Shown here: in pieces, positions 1 to 6,395 of the stretch
Numbering within the stretch: position 1 is the stretch's first letter
How the letters are laid out: every line of letters begins with the position of its first letter
DNA from: CAZMVU01 sp964569295
GTDB lineage: Bacteria > Hydrogenedentota > Hydrogenedentia > Hydrogenedentales > JAGMZX01
Direction: 5' to 3'
Assembly (NCBI GenBank): GCA_964569295.1
Contig: CAZMVU010000183.1
Location: 1 to 10,123 of the forward strand
Length of the DNA: 10,123 nucleotides
Translations under genes and position numbers: made by a program
The notes under the pieces: generated by a model
The model's input: the letters and a program-made list of their open reading frames with translations, nothing else
What the model was told of the DNA's origin: nothing
The model's database searches: none

Positions 1-84
1 GAGCCAAGAATAGCGCATCCCAGCGAGGGCGAGCGTACCCGCGAGCCAAGAATAGTGCATCCCAGCGAGGGCGAGCGTACCCGC
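1..84. repeat. Two tandem copies of a 42-bp repeat, truncated by the window edge
   Basis: Positions 1-42 and 43-84 are the same 42-bp unit with one difference, C at 14 against T at 56. A third copy starts at 85 (GAGCCG) but breaks off within six bases. More copies may lie to the left of the window. The unit length is a multiple of three, so one frame stays open through it and would read a 14-residue repeat beginning EPRIAHPSEG. That frame has no plausible start here and runs into the asd leader, so I read the array as intergenic minisatellite-like DNA. It lies directly upstream of the asd promoter candidate. Confidence 0.9.
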
Positions 85-97
85 GAGCCGAAACTTC

Positions 98-126
98 TTG
101 TTCTGCGCATGGATATTTCGTACAAT
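98..126 (+). promoter_or_regulatory. Candidate sigma-70 promoter of asd
   Basis: TTGTTC at 98-103 and TACAAT at 121-126 are separated by exactly 17 bp. The -10 matches the consensus at five of six positions, but the -35 at only three. Transcription would start near 133 and give a leader of about 115 nt. The leader contains a small hairpin at 171-184 (ATCGA, loop GGTT, TCGAT). I see no lysine riboswitch features in it. Confidence 0.4.
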
Positions 127-247
127 AACGTCCCCATCTTGGCTCGAAGTATGCATGGAACCGCATGTGATCGAGGTTTCGATGCCGCACGCGCCGGGGA
201 CGTGTACCGCCTGCGCACCCACACAACCCACAGGAGACCGACACGCC

Positions 248-1252
248 ATGACACCCAAGACCGTTGCCGTAGCCGGGGCCACCGGACTCGTCGGCCGCCA
301 GATGCTCGAGGTACTTGAGGCCCGCCATTACCCGGTGAAGCAGCTCAAGTTACTCGCCTCCGAACGTTCCAAGGGCCGGAAGCTCCCGTTTTTGGGCGAG
401 GAAATCGCCGTGGAAGTGCTCACGGAAGACTCGTTCAAGGGCGTCGACGTGGCGCTTTTCAGCGCCGGCGGTTCGACGAGCAAAAAGTTCGCCCCCGCCG
501 CTGCCAAGGCTGGGTGCGTGGTCGTGGACAATTCAAGCGCATGGCGCATGGATCCCGAGGTGCCGCTCGTGGTGCCCGAGGTCAACCCCGGCGACATCGC
601 CAAGCACAAGGGCATTATCGCCAATCCCAACTGCTCGACCATCCAGATGGTTGTCGTGCTCAAGCCCCTGCACGACGCCGCCACCATTAAGCGCGTGGTC
701 GTCGCCACCTACCAGGCGGTGTCCGGCGCCGGCAAAGAGGCTGTGGAAGAATTGCGCGAGCAATCCCGGGCGTTCCTCGAAGGCCGATCGTATCCACCCA
801 AGGTATTCCCTCATCAGATCGCCTTCAACTGTCTGCCGCAAATTCCGCAGAGCGATGCCTTCGTGGACAATGGGTACAGTACCGAAGAGCTTAAGATGGT
901 CAATGAGACCCAGAAAATCCTCGGCGACGATACGATTCGCGTCACAGCGACGACGGTGCGCGTGCCCGTTTTCGATTCGCACAGCGAGTCGGTGAATGTC
1001 GAAACCGCGCAGAAGCTAACCGCCGACCAGGCGCGGGATCTGCTTTCGAAGGCCGAGGGCGTTGTAGTTCAGGACGATCTGGCCAATCAGGTTTATCCCT
1101 TAGCCACAAGCGCTGCCGGCCACTTCGAGACTTACGTGGGGCGTATCCGCGAGGACATCTCGCACCCGAGCGCGCTCGACATGTGGGTGGTTTCCGATAA
1201 CCTGTTGAAGGGCGCCGCGCTCAACGCCGTACAGATCGCCGAGAGGCTGTAA
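248..1252 (+). CDS. asd: Aspartate-semialdehyde dehydrogenase
   Basis: This enzyme makes L-aspartate 4-semialdehyde by NADPH-dependent reduction of aspartyl phosphate in the cytoplasm. It is the branch point to lysine/diaminopimelate, threonine and methionine. The 334-residue product has the usual family length. A Rossmann loop GATGLVG lies at residues 10-16. The catalytic cysteine is Cys129 in NPNCSTIQM, and the active-site YQAVSGAG is at 155-162 with Gln156. The substrate-side Arg238 (TVRVPV) and the acid/base His244 (DSHSES) are also present. The ATG at 248 is chosen because AGGAG at 232-236 precedes it and the family N-terminus (TVAVAGATG) begins there. The frame is open back to 98, but that stretch has no family similarity. 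It converges with metK, with a 14-bp hairpin 35 bp past the stop. All key residues are intact. Confidence 0.97.
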   Translation: MTPKTVAVAGATGLVGRQMLEVLEARHYPVKQLKLLASERSKGRKLPFLGEEIAVEVLTEDSFKGVDVALFSAGGSTSKKFAPAAAKAGCVVVDNSSAWRMDPEVPLVVPEVNPGDIAKHKGIIANPNCSTIQMVVVLKPLHDAATIKRVVVATYQAVSGAGKEAVEELREQSRAFLEGRSYPPKVFPHQIAFNCLPQIPQSDAFVDNGYSTEELKMVNETQKILGDDTIRVTATTVRVPVFDSHSESVNVETAQKLTADQARDLLSKAEGVVVQDDLANQVYPLATSAAGHFETYVGRIREDISHPSALDMWVVSDNLLKGAALNAVQIAERL

Positions 1253-1287
1253 GGCCAGAAACGGCGTCTGTCCAAGTGTCACACACA

Positions 1288-1319
1288 GGGCATCCGCGTG
1301 CAAACGCATGCGGATGCCC
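1288..1319 (+). terminator. Strong hairpin downstream of asd, probable terminator
   Basis: GGGCATCCGC at 1288-1297 pairs perfectly with GCGGATGCCC at 1310-1319. Four more pairs, including one G-U, extend the stem inward to a tetraloop AAAC at 1302-1305, giving 14 bp in all. The sequence that follows (GCTCTTGTCT from 1321) is only moderately T-rich, so this is not a textbook intrinsic terminator. Its position just behind asd and the perfect outer stem support a transcription-end role. Confidence 0.65.
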
Positions 1320-1427
1320 CGCTCTTGTCTGCCAGCAACAGAAGCTATCCCCCCCTGCGCCGGTATGCGATGCCGGCTATCGAGAAGGCTACCGGGCGCC
1401 GGAACCGCCTGTTTAGCCCATAACATA

Positions 1428-1468
1428 CCGCGCGGGCGTGCCGTCCGAAGCCGGCCACGCCCGCGCGG
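1428..1468 (-). terminator. GC-rich hairpin downstream of metK, probable terminator
   Basis: CCGCGCGGGCGTG at 1428-1440 is the exact reverse complement of CACGCCCGCGCGG at 1456-1468. The 13-bp stem has a 15-nt loop. It lies 25 bp beyond the metK stop on the minus strand. Read in the metK direction, the bases after it (TATGTTATGG) form only a weak T tract. It could act on either strand because asd and metK converge. Confidence 0.65.
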
Positions 1469-1493
1469 GGGTGTTCTATATGGTTCAATCGGG

Positions 1494-2675
1494 TTACAGC
1501 GCAGCCTTGAGCGCTTCGACCTTATCGGTCTTCTCCCAAGGGAACTTGTCCCGGCCGAAGTGGCCGTAGGCCGAGGTGTCCTGGTAGGCCCAACCGCTCG
1601 GGCGGGTGAGATCGAGCTGGTCGATGATCGCCGCGGGGCGGAAGTCGAACACATCCGAACTCATGAGCATCTTCTCGATCTTGGACTCGTCGACCTTCGC
1701 CGTGGTGAAGGTGTCCACATTGATGCTCAACGGCTTGGCAACGCCGATGGCGTAGGCCACCTGGATTTCGCACTTGTCGGCGAGACCCGCCGCCACGATG
1801 TTTTTCGCGGCGTAACGCGCGTAGTATGCTGCAGACCGGTCTACCTTCGAGGGGTCCTTGCCGGAGAAGGCGCCGCCGCCATGGCAGCCAACGCCGCCAT
1901 AGGTATCCACGATGATCTTGCGGCCGGTGAGGCCGGAATCGCCGTAGGGGCCGCCCACCACGAACTTGCCGGTCGGGTTGATGAAGAACTCCGTCTCATC
2001 TTGCAGCAGATTGGTTGGCCCAAGCACGTCCTTGCAGAGCTTGACCAGGTCTTCGCGAATCTGCTCGAGGGGCACATCGTCTGTCTGGTGCGAAATGACC
2101 ACGGTCGTAATGTACTGCGCCTTGCCGTCTATATAGCGCACACTTACCTGTGCCTTCGAGTCCGGGCGCAGGTAGGGAATTTTGCCGGCCTTGCGCACTT
2201 CCTGGAGCACGTCGAGCAGCTTGTGGCTGTACACGATGGGGGCGGGCATCAACTCGGGCGTGTCGTCGGTGGCGTACCCGAACATCATGCCCTGGTCACC
2301 GGCGCCCTGCTCCTCATACAGCCCCTTGCCTTCGTCCACGCCCTGCGCGATATCCGGCGACTGCGGATGCAGCCGGTTGATGTACTCGAAAGTGTCGCAG
2401 CAGAACCCGATATCCGGGCGCGTATAGCCGATGCCGCGCACGGCGTCGCGGGCGACCTTCTCCGGGTCAATGTCTTCCCAGCCCGCGCACGTAATCTCGC
2501 CCGCGTTCACGCACAGATCCGTGGTCACCAGCGTTTCACAGGCCACACGGCTCTTCGCGTCTTTCTTCAGGCAGGCGTCCAGGATCGCATCCGATACCTG
2601 GTCGCACACCTTGTCCGGATGTCCCTCGGACACGGACTCCGATGTAAAAACGTGATCAGTCCTCAGTTTGCTCAT
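1494..2675 (-). CDS. metK: S-adenosylmethionine synthetase (methionine adenosyltransferase)
   Basis: MetK joins methionine and ATP to make SAM, releasing phosphate and pyrophosphate. SAM is the cell's methyl donor. The 393 residues match the normal family length and all signature stretches are present: GHPDK at 18-22 (ATP-side His19 and Asp21), GAGDQG at 124-129, the glycine-rich loop GGGAFSGKD at 266-274, DRSAAY just after it, and the C-terminal DLTRPSGW near 355-362. Start and stop are clear. The ATG at 2675 has AGGAGA 9 nt upstream on the minus strand (plus positions 2684-2689), and the stop is TAA. The gene stands alone between a hairpin and a 500-bp non-coding upstream region, so it probably has its own promoter. 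A long open frame runs antisense to it and is a shadow. Confidence 0.98.
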   Translation of the reverse strand: MSKLRTDHVFTSESVSEGHPDKVCDQVSDAILDACLKKDAKSRVACETLVTTDLCVNAGEITCAGWEDIDPEKVARDAVRGIGYTRPDIGFCCDTFEYINRLHPQSPDIAQGVDEGKGLYEEQGAGDQGMMFGYATDDTPELMPAPIVYSHKLLDVLQEVRKAGKIPYLRPDSKAQVSVRYIDGKAQYITTVVISHQTDDVPLEQIREDLVKLCKDVLGPTNLLQDETEFFINPTGKFVVGGPYGDSGLTGRKIIVDTYGGVGCHGGGAFSGKDPSKVDRSAAYYARYAAKNIVAAGLADKCEIQVAYAIGVAKPLSINVDTFTTAKVDESKIEKMLMSSDVFDFRPAAIIDQLDLTRPSGWAYQDTSAYGHFGRDKFPWEKTDKVEALKAAL

Positions 2676-3072
2676 GAGACGATTCTCCTACGTGCGGGCG
2701 CGTGCCCGCTTCTCACTACGTTGCGCCGCCACCGCGAGGACTGCCCCGCGAAACGACCGTTCTATTCAGTTGTGCAAAACCGCCAATAACAAGGAAGCAT
2801 GCCGGCTGGGCTTGGAAAGCCCGCTCGCTCCGGGGCACATGGCAAGTCCGCGTGTCTTTGCCGTGCTGCCGCAGGAGACCGGGGCGTCTGCTTAAACAGA
2901 AACCGCACACCGTGCAAAGACTGCTGCACATGGCCCCGATTCCCCCGGACGCCACGCGCCGTGTTGGCCGTGCGCGCAGAACGCTGCACAGTCTTCACGC
3001 ACGGTTGTCCAGGATAGGCATAGCCCGCTGCCGCACGTGTGAACCCCACCACCCGCGCGGCACTGGCTACTC

Positions 3073-3102
3073 AGTATACAACATAGCCCCACCCCACGTC
3101 AT
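3073..3102 (-). promoter_or_regulatory. Candidate metK promoter
   Basis: On the minus strand ATGACG (plus 3097-3102) and TATACT (plus 3073-3078) are 18 bp apart. The -10 matches five of six consensus positions and the -35 four of six. It would start a transcript near 3066 and leave about 390 nt before the metK ATG. A promoter closer to metK is not excluded. Confidence 0.35.
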
Positions 3103-3122
3103 TCCAATGCTCATGGGTTTTC

Positions 3123-3164
3123 CCCGGGGCACTGGCGGGGGATCACCGCGCCAGCGGCCCCGGG
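3123..3164 (-). terminator. Strong hairpin directly behind cydB
   Basis: CCCGGGGC at 3123-3130 pairs with GCCCCGGG at 3157-3164. Inside that, CTGGCG at 3132-3137 pairs with CGCCAG at 3149-3154, with small internal mismatches and an 11-nt loop. It starts 13 bp past the cydB stop. On the minus strand the stem is not followed by a T run (the bases after it are A-rich), so it may stabilise the 3' end or act with another factor instead of being a classic intrinsic terminator. Confidence 0.55.
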
Positions 3165-3177
3165 ATCTGTCGCCGTA

Positions 3178-4203
3178 TCAATAACTGAACTTGCCAAGTT
3201 CCACCTTGCCGCGGAAGGTCCAGTAGATCACGGCCGTATAGGCAAGCACGACGGGCATGCCGATGACGGCGATGGTCAACATGATGCCGAGGGTCTTCGG
3301 GCTCGATGCCGCGGAGTAGATGGACAACGAATGCTCGGCCGTGTTGACACTCGATACAAGCATATTCGGGTACAGGGCGATGCCAAAGAGAAACACGAAC
3401 GCGGCGATGGTGCATGCGCTCGATACGAAGGCATAGCCCGGCCTGTGCAGGTGTATTGCGCGTGGAATGTTCGCAATAGCAAGCACATTAAGCACGACGA
3501 CGGTCCAGGCTATCGGCAAGACGCGGAAGTTGACGACCGCCTGGGGTATGTTTACCAGCGTGTACATGGTGGTGAAGATATACAGCACGAGGAACACGCC
3601 GAAGGTGCGCCACAAATAAGGGTAAATTCGGTCTTGCAGTTCGCCTTCCGTCTTGAGATAGACGTAGATGCTGCCGTGCATGGCAAAAAGCGCCACCACA
3701 AGCAGCCCCACGAGCAACGGGTAGACGCCCAGGAAGTCCAAGAAACCGCCGGTGTAGTTGCCTTGGGCGTCCAGTGGCACGCCCTGCATGATATTGCCCA
3801 CAGCTACGCCGAACAGCAACGATGCCACGGTGCTCGCCAGGAAAAACAGGAAATCGAAGGTATTGCGCCACCAGCGGCCGGGGCGTTTGCTGCGGAATTC
3901 CATGGCCACCGCCCGGAAGATAAGCGCGCACAGCAGCAGCATGAACGCCGTATAGAACATCGAGAAGGCCGAGGCGTAAGTCTCCGGAAAGGCCGCGAAC
4001 AACGCACCACCAAAAGTGACGAGCCATACCTCGTTGCCGTCCCAAAGCGGACCGATGCTGTTCATGAAGACCCGGCGGTCCTGATCCTTGCGCGGGATAA
4101 GATGGAGTATGCCCACACCAAGGTCAAAGCCATCGAGAATGGCGTAGCCCGCCAACAACACGCCGAGCAGCACAAACCAGATTGTGTTCAAGTCGAAACT
4201 CAT
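3178..4203 (-). CDS. cydB: Cytochrome bd quinol oxidase subunit II
   Basis: CydB is the partner of CydA in the membrane-bound bd oxidase, which oxidises quinol and reduces oxygen to water without pumping protons. The 341-residue protein is very hydrophobic, with about eight or nine membrane helices. Family stretches are clear: AILDGFDLGVGIL at 21-33, PLWDGNEVWLVTFGGALFAAFPETYA at about 52-77 (which includes the conserved W-D-G-N region), and ALFAMHGSIYVYLKTEG near 171-187. The ATG overlaps the cydA stop as ATGA. A strong site, GAGGAGGG (plus 4210-4217), lies 6 nt upstream inside the last cydA codons, which points to translational coupling. No short cydX-like reading frame follows; a hairpin begins 13 bp downstream. 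Confidence 0.96.
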   Translation of the reverse strand: MSFDLNTIWFVLLGVLLAGYAILDGFDLGVGILHLIPRKDQDRRVFMNSIGPLWDGNEVWLVTFGGALFAAFPETYASAFSMFYTAFMLLLCALIFRAVAMEFRSKRPGRWWRNTFDFLFFLASTVASLLFGVAVGNIMQGVPLDAQGNYTGGFLDFLGVYPLLVGLLVVALFAMHGSIYVYLKTEGELQDRIYPYLWRTFGVFLVLYIFTTMYTLVNIPQAVVNFRVLPIAWTVVVLNVLAIANIPRAIHLHRPGYAFVSSACTIAAFVFLFGIALYPNMLVSSVNTAEHSLSIYSAASSPKTLGIMLTIAVIGMPVVLAYTAVIYWTFRGKVELGKFSY

Positions 4204-5666
4204 GCCGTGCCCTCCTCGTCGTCGTTCGCGCTCGACCCCGCATTGCGGTCGCGCACAGTAGTCATGGACTCCCCGCCGGGGTCGGTAAGCGCGGCGGCCG
4301 CGTCCATAAAGCCGCCGCGGTCCTTTTTGTCCTGTTCCAGTGGCTCCGGGCCTGTGCGTATCTTACTGTCCAGGATATAGATATACAGCACGAAAAGCAG
4401 CGCGTAAATAACCAGGAACATGACGATGGACCCAAGCACTTGCCCGCCGCTGACCGCAGGCGAGACGGCGTCCTTCGTGCGCAACTCCCCCCACACTATC
4501 CAGGGCTGACGGCCCACTTCGGCCGCGACCCAACCGGCCTGGTTGGCGATGTAGGGCAGGAGCGCGGCGGGCACATAGAGCCAGAGCAGCCAGCGTTGTT
4601 GTTCAAGGACGCCCCGCCACCAGAAGAATGCTCCCAGGAGTGCCAGGCCCAGCATGATCATGCCCGTGCTCACCATGAGATGGTAGTTTTGAAAGGTCAC
4701 GCCCACGGGCGGCCACTCGTCGCGCGGGATTTCATCGAGAGCAGTCACGGGGGCCGAGAAATCGCCGTGCACCAAAAAACTCAAGAACCCGGGTAGCGCC
4801 AGCCCATAGCGCACTTCCTGTGCGTCCACATCGGGCCAGCCAAAGAGCCACAGCGGCGCGCCCCCCCCATCCTGCTTGAAATGCGCCTCGAACGCCGCGA
4901 GCTTGGACGGTTGCGTTTCGGCCACCTCGTCCGCCTGAAAATGCCCGGAAATCGGGGCCACCAGCGCGAACACCACGGCGAACACCAACCCAATGCGCAG
5001 GGTGCGGCGCGCAAAATCGGTGTGCCGGTTCTTGAGCAGATACCAGGCACTCACGCTCATCACGACAAAAGCGCCGGTGAGCAACGCGCCAATGAGCACA
5101 TGGTTCAGCCTGTGCATGCTTGAGGGGTTGAACACCATGGCCCAGAAGTCTGTAATCTCTGCACGGTAGCCATCGCCGTGGGACACCACGTGATACCCCG
5201 CCGGGGTCTGCTGCCATGAATTGGCCACCACTATCCACACCGCAGAGAACGTCGCCCCCACCGCCACCATAAGCGTCGAGAAAAAGTGCATTCGTGCGGA
5301 CACGCGGTCCCACCCGAATACGAGTACGGCCAGAAAACCGGACTCGAGAAAGAAGGCGAATATGCCCTCCGCCGCCAGTGCCGATCCGAAAACGTCTCCC
5401 ACGAAACGCGAGTAGGCCGCCCAGTTCGTCCCGAATTGGAACTCCATAACGATGCCCGAGGCCACCCCCAGCGCGAAGGTGGCCGCGAATATTTTCGTCC
5501 AGAACCGCGCCATCTGCTCGTACACGGGGTTGCGCGTGCGCAGATACGCCCCCTCCATGACGACCATGATCCACCCCAGACCGATCGACAGGGGCGGGAA
5601 CAGGTAGTGGAACATGATCGTGACCGCGAATTGTATCCGAGCCAATAACACCACATCCAAGTCCAT
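4200..5666 (-). CDS. cydA: Cytochrome bd quinol oxidase subunit I
   Basis: CydA carries the three hemes (b558, b595, d) and the quinol site of the bd oxidase. The 488-residue chain has these recognisable positions: His20, matching E. coli His19 (heme b595); Glu100 and Glu108 in AAEGIFAFFLESG; His189 as the likely b558 ligand; and Lys255 and Glu260 in QPSKLAAFEA of the Q-loop. The GRQPW motif is at 385-389. Met331 in YHLMVSTG is the likely second b558 ligand. The Q-loop is of the short type. The start at 5666 is chosen from AGGAG 9 nt upstream and because the family N-terminus (LLARIQFA) follows at once. The frame extends to 5792 without family similarity. The tail from about 434 is polar and acidic and lies past the last helix. 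The residue two before Met331 is His329, where I recall an arginine (Arg391) in E. coli. Confidence 0.97.
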   Translation of the reverse strand: MDLDVVLLARIQFAVTIMFHYLFPPLSIGLGWIMVVMEGAYLRTRNPVYEQMARFWTKIFAATFALGVASGIVMEFQFGTNWAAYSRFVGDVFGSALAAEGIFAFFLESGFLAVLVFGWDRVSARMHFFSTLMVAVGATFSAVWIVVANSWQQTPAGYHVVSHGDGYRAEITDFWAMVFNPSSMHRLNHVLIGALLTGAFVVMSVSAWYLLKNRHTDFARRTLRIGLVFAVVFALVAPISGHFQADEVAETQPSKLAAFEAHFKQDGGGAPLWLFGWPDVDAQEVRYGLALPGFLSFLVHGDFSAPVTALDEIPRDEWPPVGVTFQNYHLMVSTGMIMLGLALLGAFFWWRGVLEQQRWLLWLYVPAALLPYIANQAGWVAAEVGRQPWIVWGELRTKDAVSPAVSGGQVLGSIVMFLVIYALLFVLYIYILDSKIRTGPEPLEQDKKDRGGFMDAAAALTDPGGESMTTVRDRNAGSSANDDEEGTA

Positions 5667-5835
5667 GGGCCCATTCTCCTCTTGCTTGTGCGCCCCACGC
5701 GTCTTTCTCGTACAGATGGGCGCCGTGCTCACGCAAGCGGCCAAAAGCGCCCGGCTGTAGTGCCGCCCCCTGACCGCCGCCACGCGTCCCACAGCCTACC
5801 ATATCGAGGCCCCTTCGCTTTAGTGTTTTACACGC

Positions 5836-5889
5836 TGGCAAGGGCACAAAAAAACAAGAAGGTCGCCCGGAAAAGTGGGGACAGAACCA
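5836..5889 (-). repeat. Dispersed repeat, copy 1 (upstream of cydA)
   Basis: The plus strand reads CGGAAAA-GTGGGG-ACAGAACCA at 5868-5889. A second copy at 9855-9875 reads CGGAAAA-CGGCG-ACAGAACCA. In both, an A-rich tract ending in AAAACAA lies just to the left (5851-5857 and 9843-9849). Further left the pattern CTTGC...GGGC/GGGCA is partly shared, so similarity extends over about 50 bp. On the minus strand the copy begins TGGTTCTGTC. From memory, GGGGACAG-type cores of this kind are common in dispersed repeats of environmental bacteria, but I cannot name the family. Confidence 0.5.
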
Positions 5890-6042
5890 CGCGGGCCGCT
5901 CGTCAATGGAGGCGCTTTATGGACGCATCGGCCTGCGGCCTCAGGTAACGCATGGCCGAGGCTGCATAATTCCGCGAGCGCGTGGACTTCCCCGGTTTTT
6001 TCCGTCGTGGCGGTGTCGTGCGGTGTGACGCGCACCCCATGC

Positions 6043-6071
6043 TTGCGCGCGCGTGTAATACCCTGTAATAA
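6043..6071 (+). promoter_or_regulatory. Promoter of the regulator-znuACB operon with a built-in direct-repeat operator
   Basis: TTGCGC at 6043-6048 and TAATAA at 6066-6071 are 17 bp apart, a good sigma-70 arrangement with a start near 6078 and a leader of about 33 nt. Two identical heptamers TGTAATA lie at 6054-6060 and 6064-6070, exactly 10 bp apart, so they face the same side of the helix. They cover the spacer and the -10 element, where a bound repressor would block RNA polymerase. Tandem half-sites of this kind suit a ribbon-helix-helix dimer pair, and such a protein is the first gene of the operon. Confidence 0.55.
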
Positions 6072-6110
6072 TAACGCAATGGAGAAACCGAAGCACAAGG
6101 ACGCGCCACC

Positions 6111-6395
6111 ATGGATCCACGCAAACCGGAAATAATCACGTTCAAAGCCGATGCCGATCTGGCCACGGCGCTACGGGGCATGCCGAACCGATCGGAATTC
6201 ATTCGATCGGCGCTAATGACGGCATTGGCCGGCGTCTGTCCGTTGTGTAATGGCACGGGCACGCTCTCTGCGGCCCAACGCCACCACTGGGACCGTTTCA
6301 TGCAATCGCACTCGATCACGCAGTGCGCGGAATGCCGGGCGACACACTTGGTGTGCGAAGAGGATTCAGATTGTTTGGAAGGCGGTTCACATTGA
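6111..6395 (+). CDS. Ribbon-helix-helix regulator with C-terminal zinc-ribbon-like domain, probable metal sensor
   Basis: This 94-residue protein has two parts. Residues 7-40 look like a CopG/Arc-type ribbon-helix-helix fold: a short strand (EIITFKAD), a first helix (about 15-24), then NRSEFIRSALMTALA as the second helix. The NRSEFIR pattern is typical of the family. Residues 43-82 carry CPLC (43-46), CAEC (72-75) and HLVC (His79, Cys82), enough to build a Cys4 or Cys/His zinc site. A further Cys88 lies near the end. AAGGA about 9 nt upstream supports the ATG. The stop overlaps the znuA start by 4 nt, so it is co-translated with the transporter. I infer a Zn(II)-responsive repressor of its own operon. 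The alternative is a metal-structured DNA-binding protein that senses something else. No standard gene symbol applies. Confidence 0.8.
   Translation: MDPRKPEIITFKADADLATALRGMPNRSEFIRSALMTALAGVCPLCNGTGTLSAAQRHHWDRFMQSHSITQCAECRATHLVCEEDSDCLEGGSH

Larger units (their letters stand above)
2676..3177. other. 502-bp gap between metK and cydB; possible long metK leader
   Basis: No frame here looks like a protein. It contains the candidate metK promoter (3073-3102), the cydB hairpin (3123-3164) and several self-complementary stretches. CCGTGCG at 2968-2974 pairs with CGCACGG at 2998-3004. GTGCA and TGCAC near 2912-2929 flank a short loop. An imperfect palindrome (TCTG-CTTAAA-CAGA) lies at 2887-2900. 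The 9-mer GCACATGGC occurs at 2835-2843 and again at 2926-2934. I searched the minus strand for the conserved cores of the SAM-I, SAM-II and SAH riboswitches and did not find them. The region may be a structured leader, but nothing identifies it. Confidence 0.5.
5667..6110. other. Divergent intergenic region between cydA and the metal regulator gene
   Basis: This 444-bp gap separates two divergent operons. The right end holds the regulator promoter and its repeated operator (6043-6071). The left part is the cydA leader. I could not find a convincing sigma-70 promoter for cydA there. An imperfect palindrome AGTGT-TTTAC-ACGCT at 5822-5836 is the only operator-like feature on that side. The middle carries a dispersed-repeat copy (about 5836-5889). 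No protein is supported in any frame. Confidence 0.6.

Noticed and set aside
1..84. CRISPR-like repeats
   Set aside because: The copies abut directly with no spacers, so this is a tandem repeat.
98..247. N-terminal extension of asd by 50 residues
   Set aside because: The extension has no family similarity, lies over the candidate promoter, and a good ribosome site precedes the ATG at 248.
1308..2789. 493-residue open frame on the plus strand opposite metK
   Set aside because: It lies antisense to an intact, motif-complete metK and is a by-product of GC-rich codon use. No family features are visible.
2887..2900. Palindrome TCTG-CTTAAA-CAGA as a LexA-type box
   Set aside because: It does not fit the spacing of known LexA boxes, and no damage-response gene is adjacent.
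2676..3066. SAM or SAH riboswitch before metK
   Set aside because: The conserved core strings of the SAM-I, SAM-II and SAH classes as I know them were not found on the minus strand. Only generic hairpins are present.
2676..3177. Small cydX subunit gene after cydB
   Set aside because: A short hydrophobic reading frame with a ribosome site directly behind cydB was not found; a hairpin starts 13 bp after the stop.
3331..4380. 349-residue open frame on the plus strand opposite cydB
   Set aside because: It is antisense to a clear cydB, highly charged and repetitive in composition, with no domain pattern.
4732..5847. 371-residue second minus-strand frame within cydA
   Set aside because: It overlaps cydA in another frame and has glycine/arginine-rich shadow composition. 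cydA has all family motifs.
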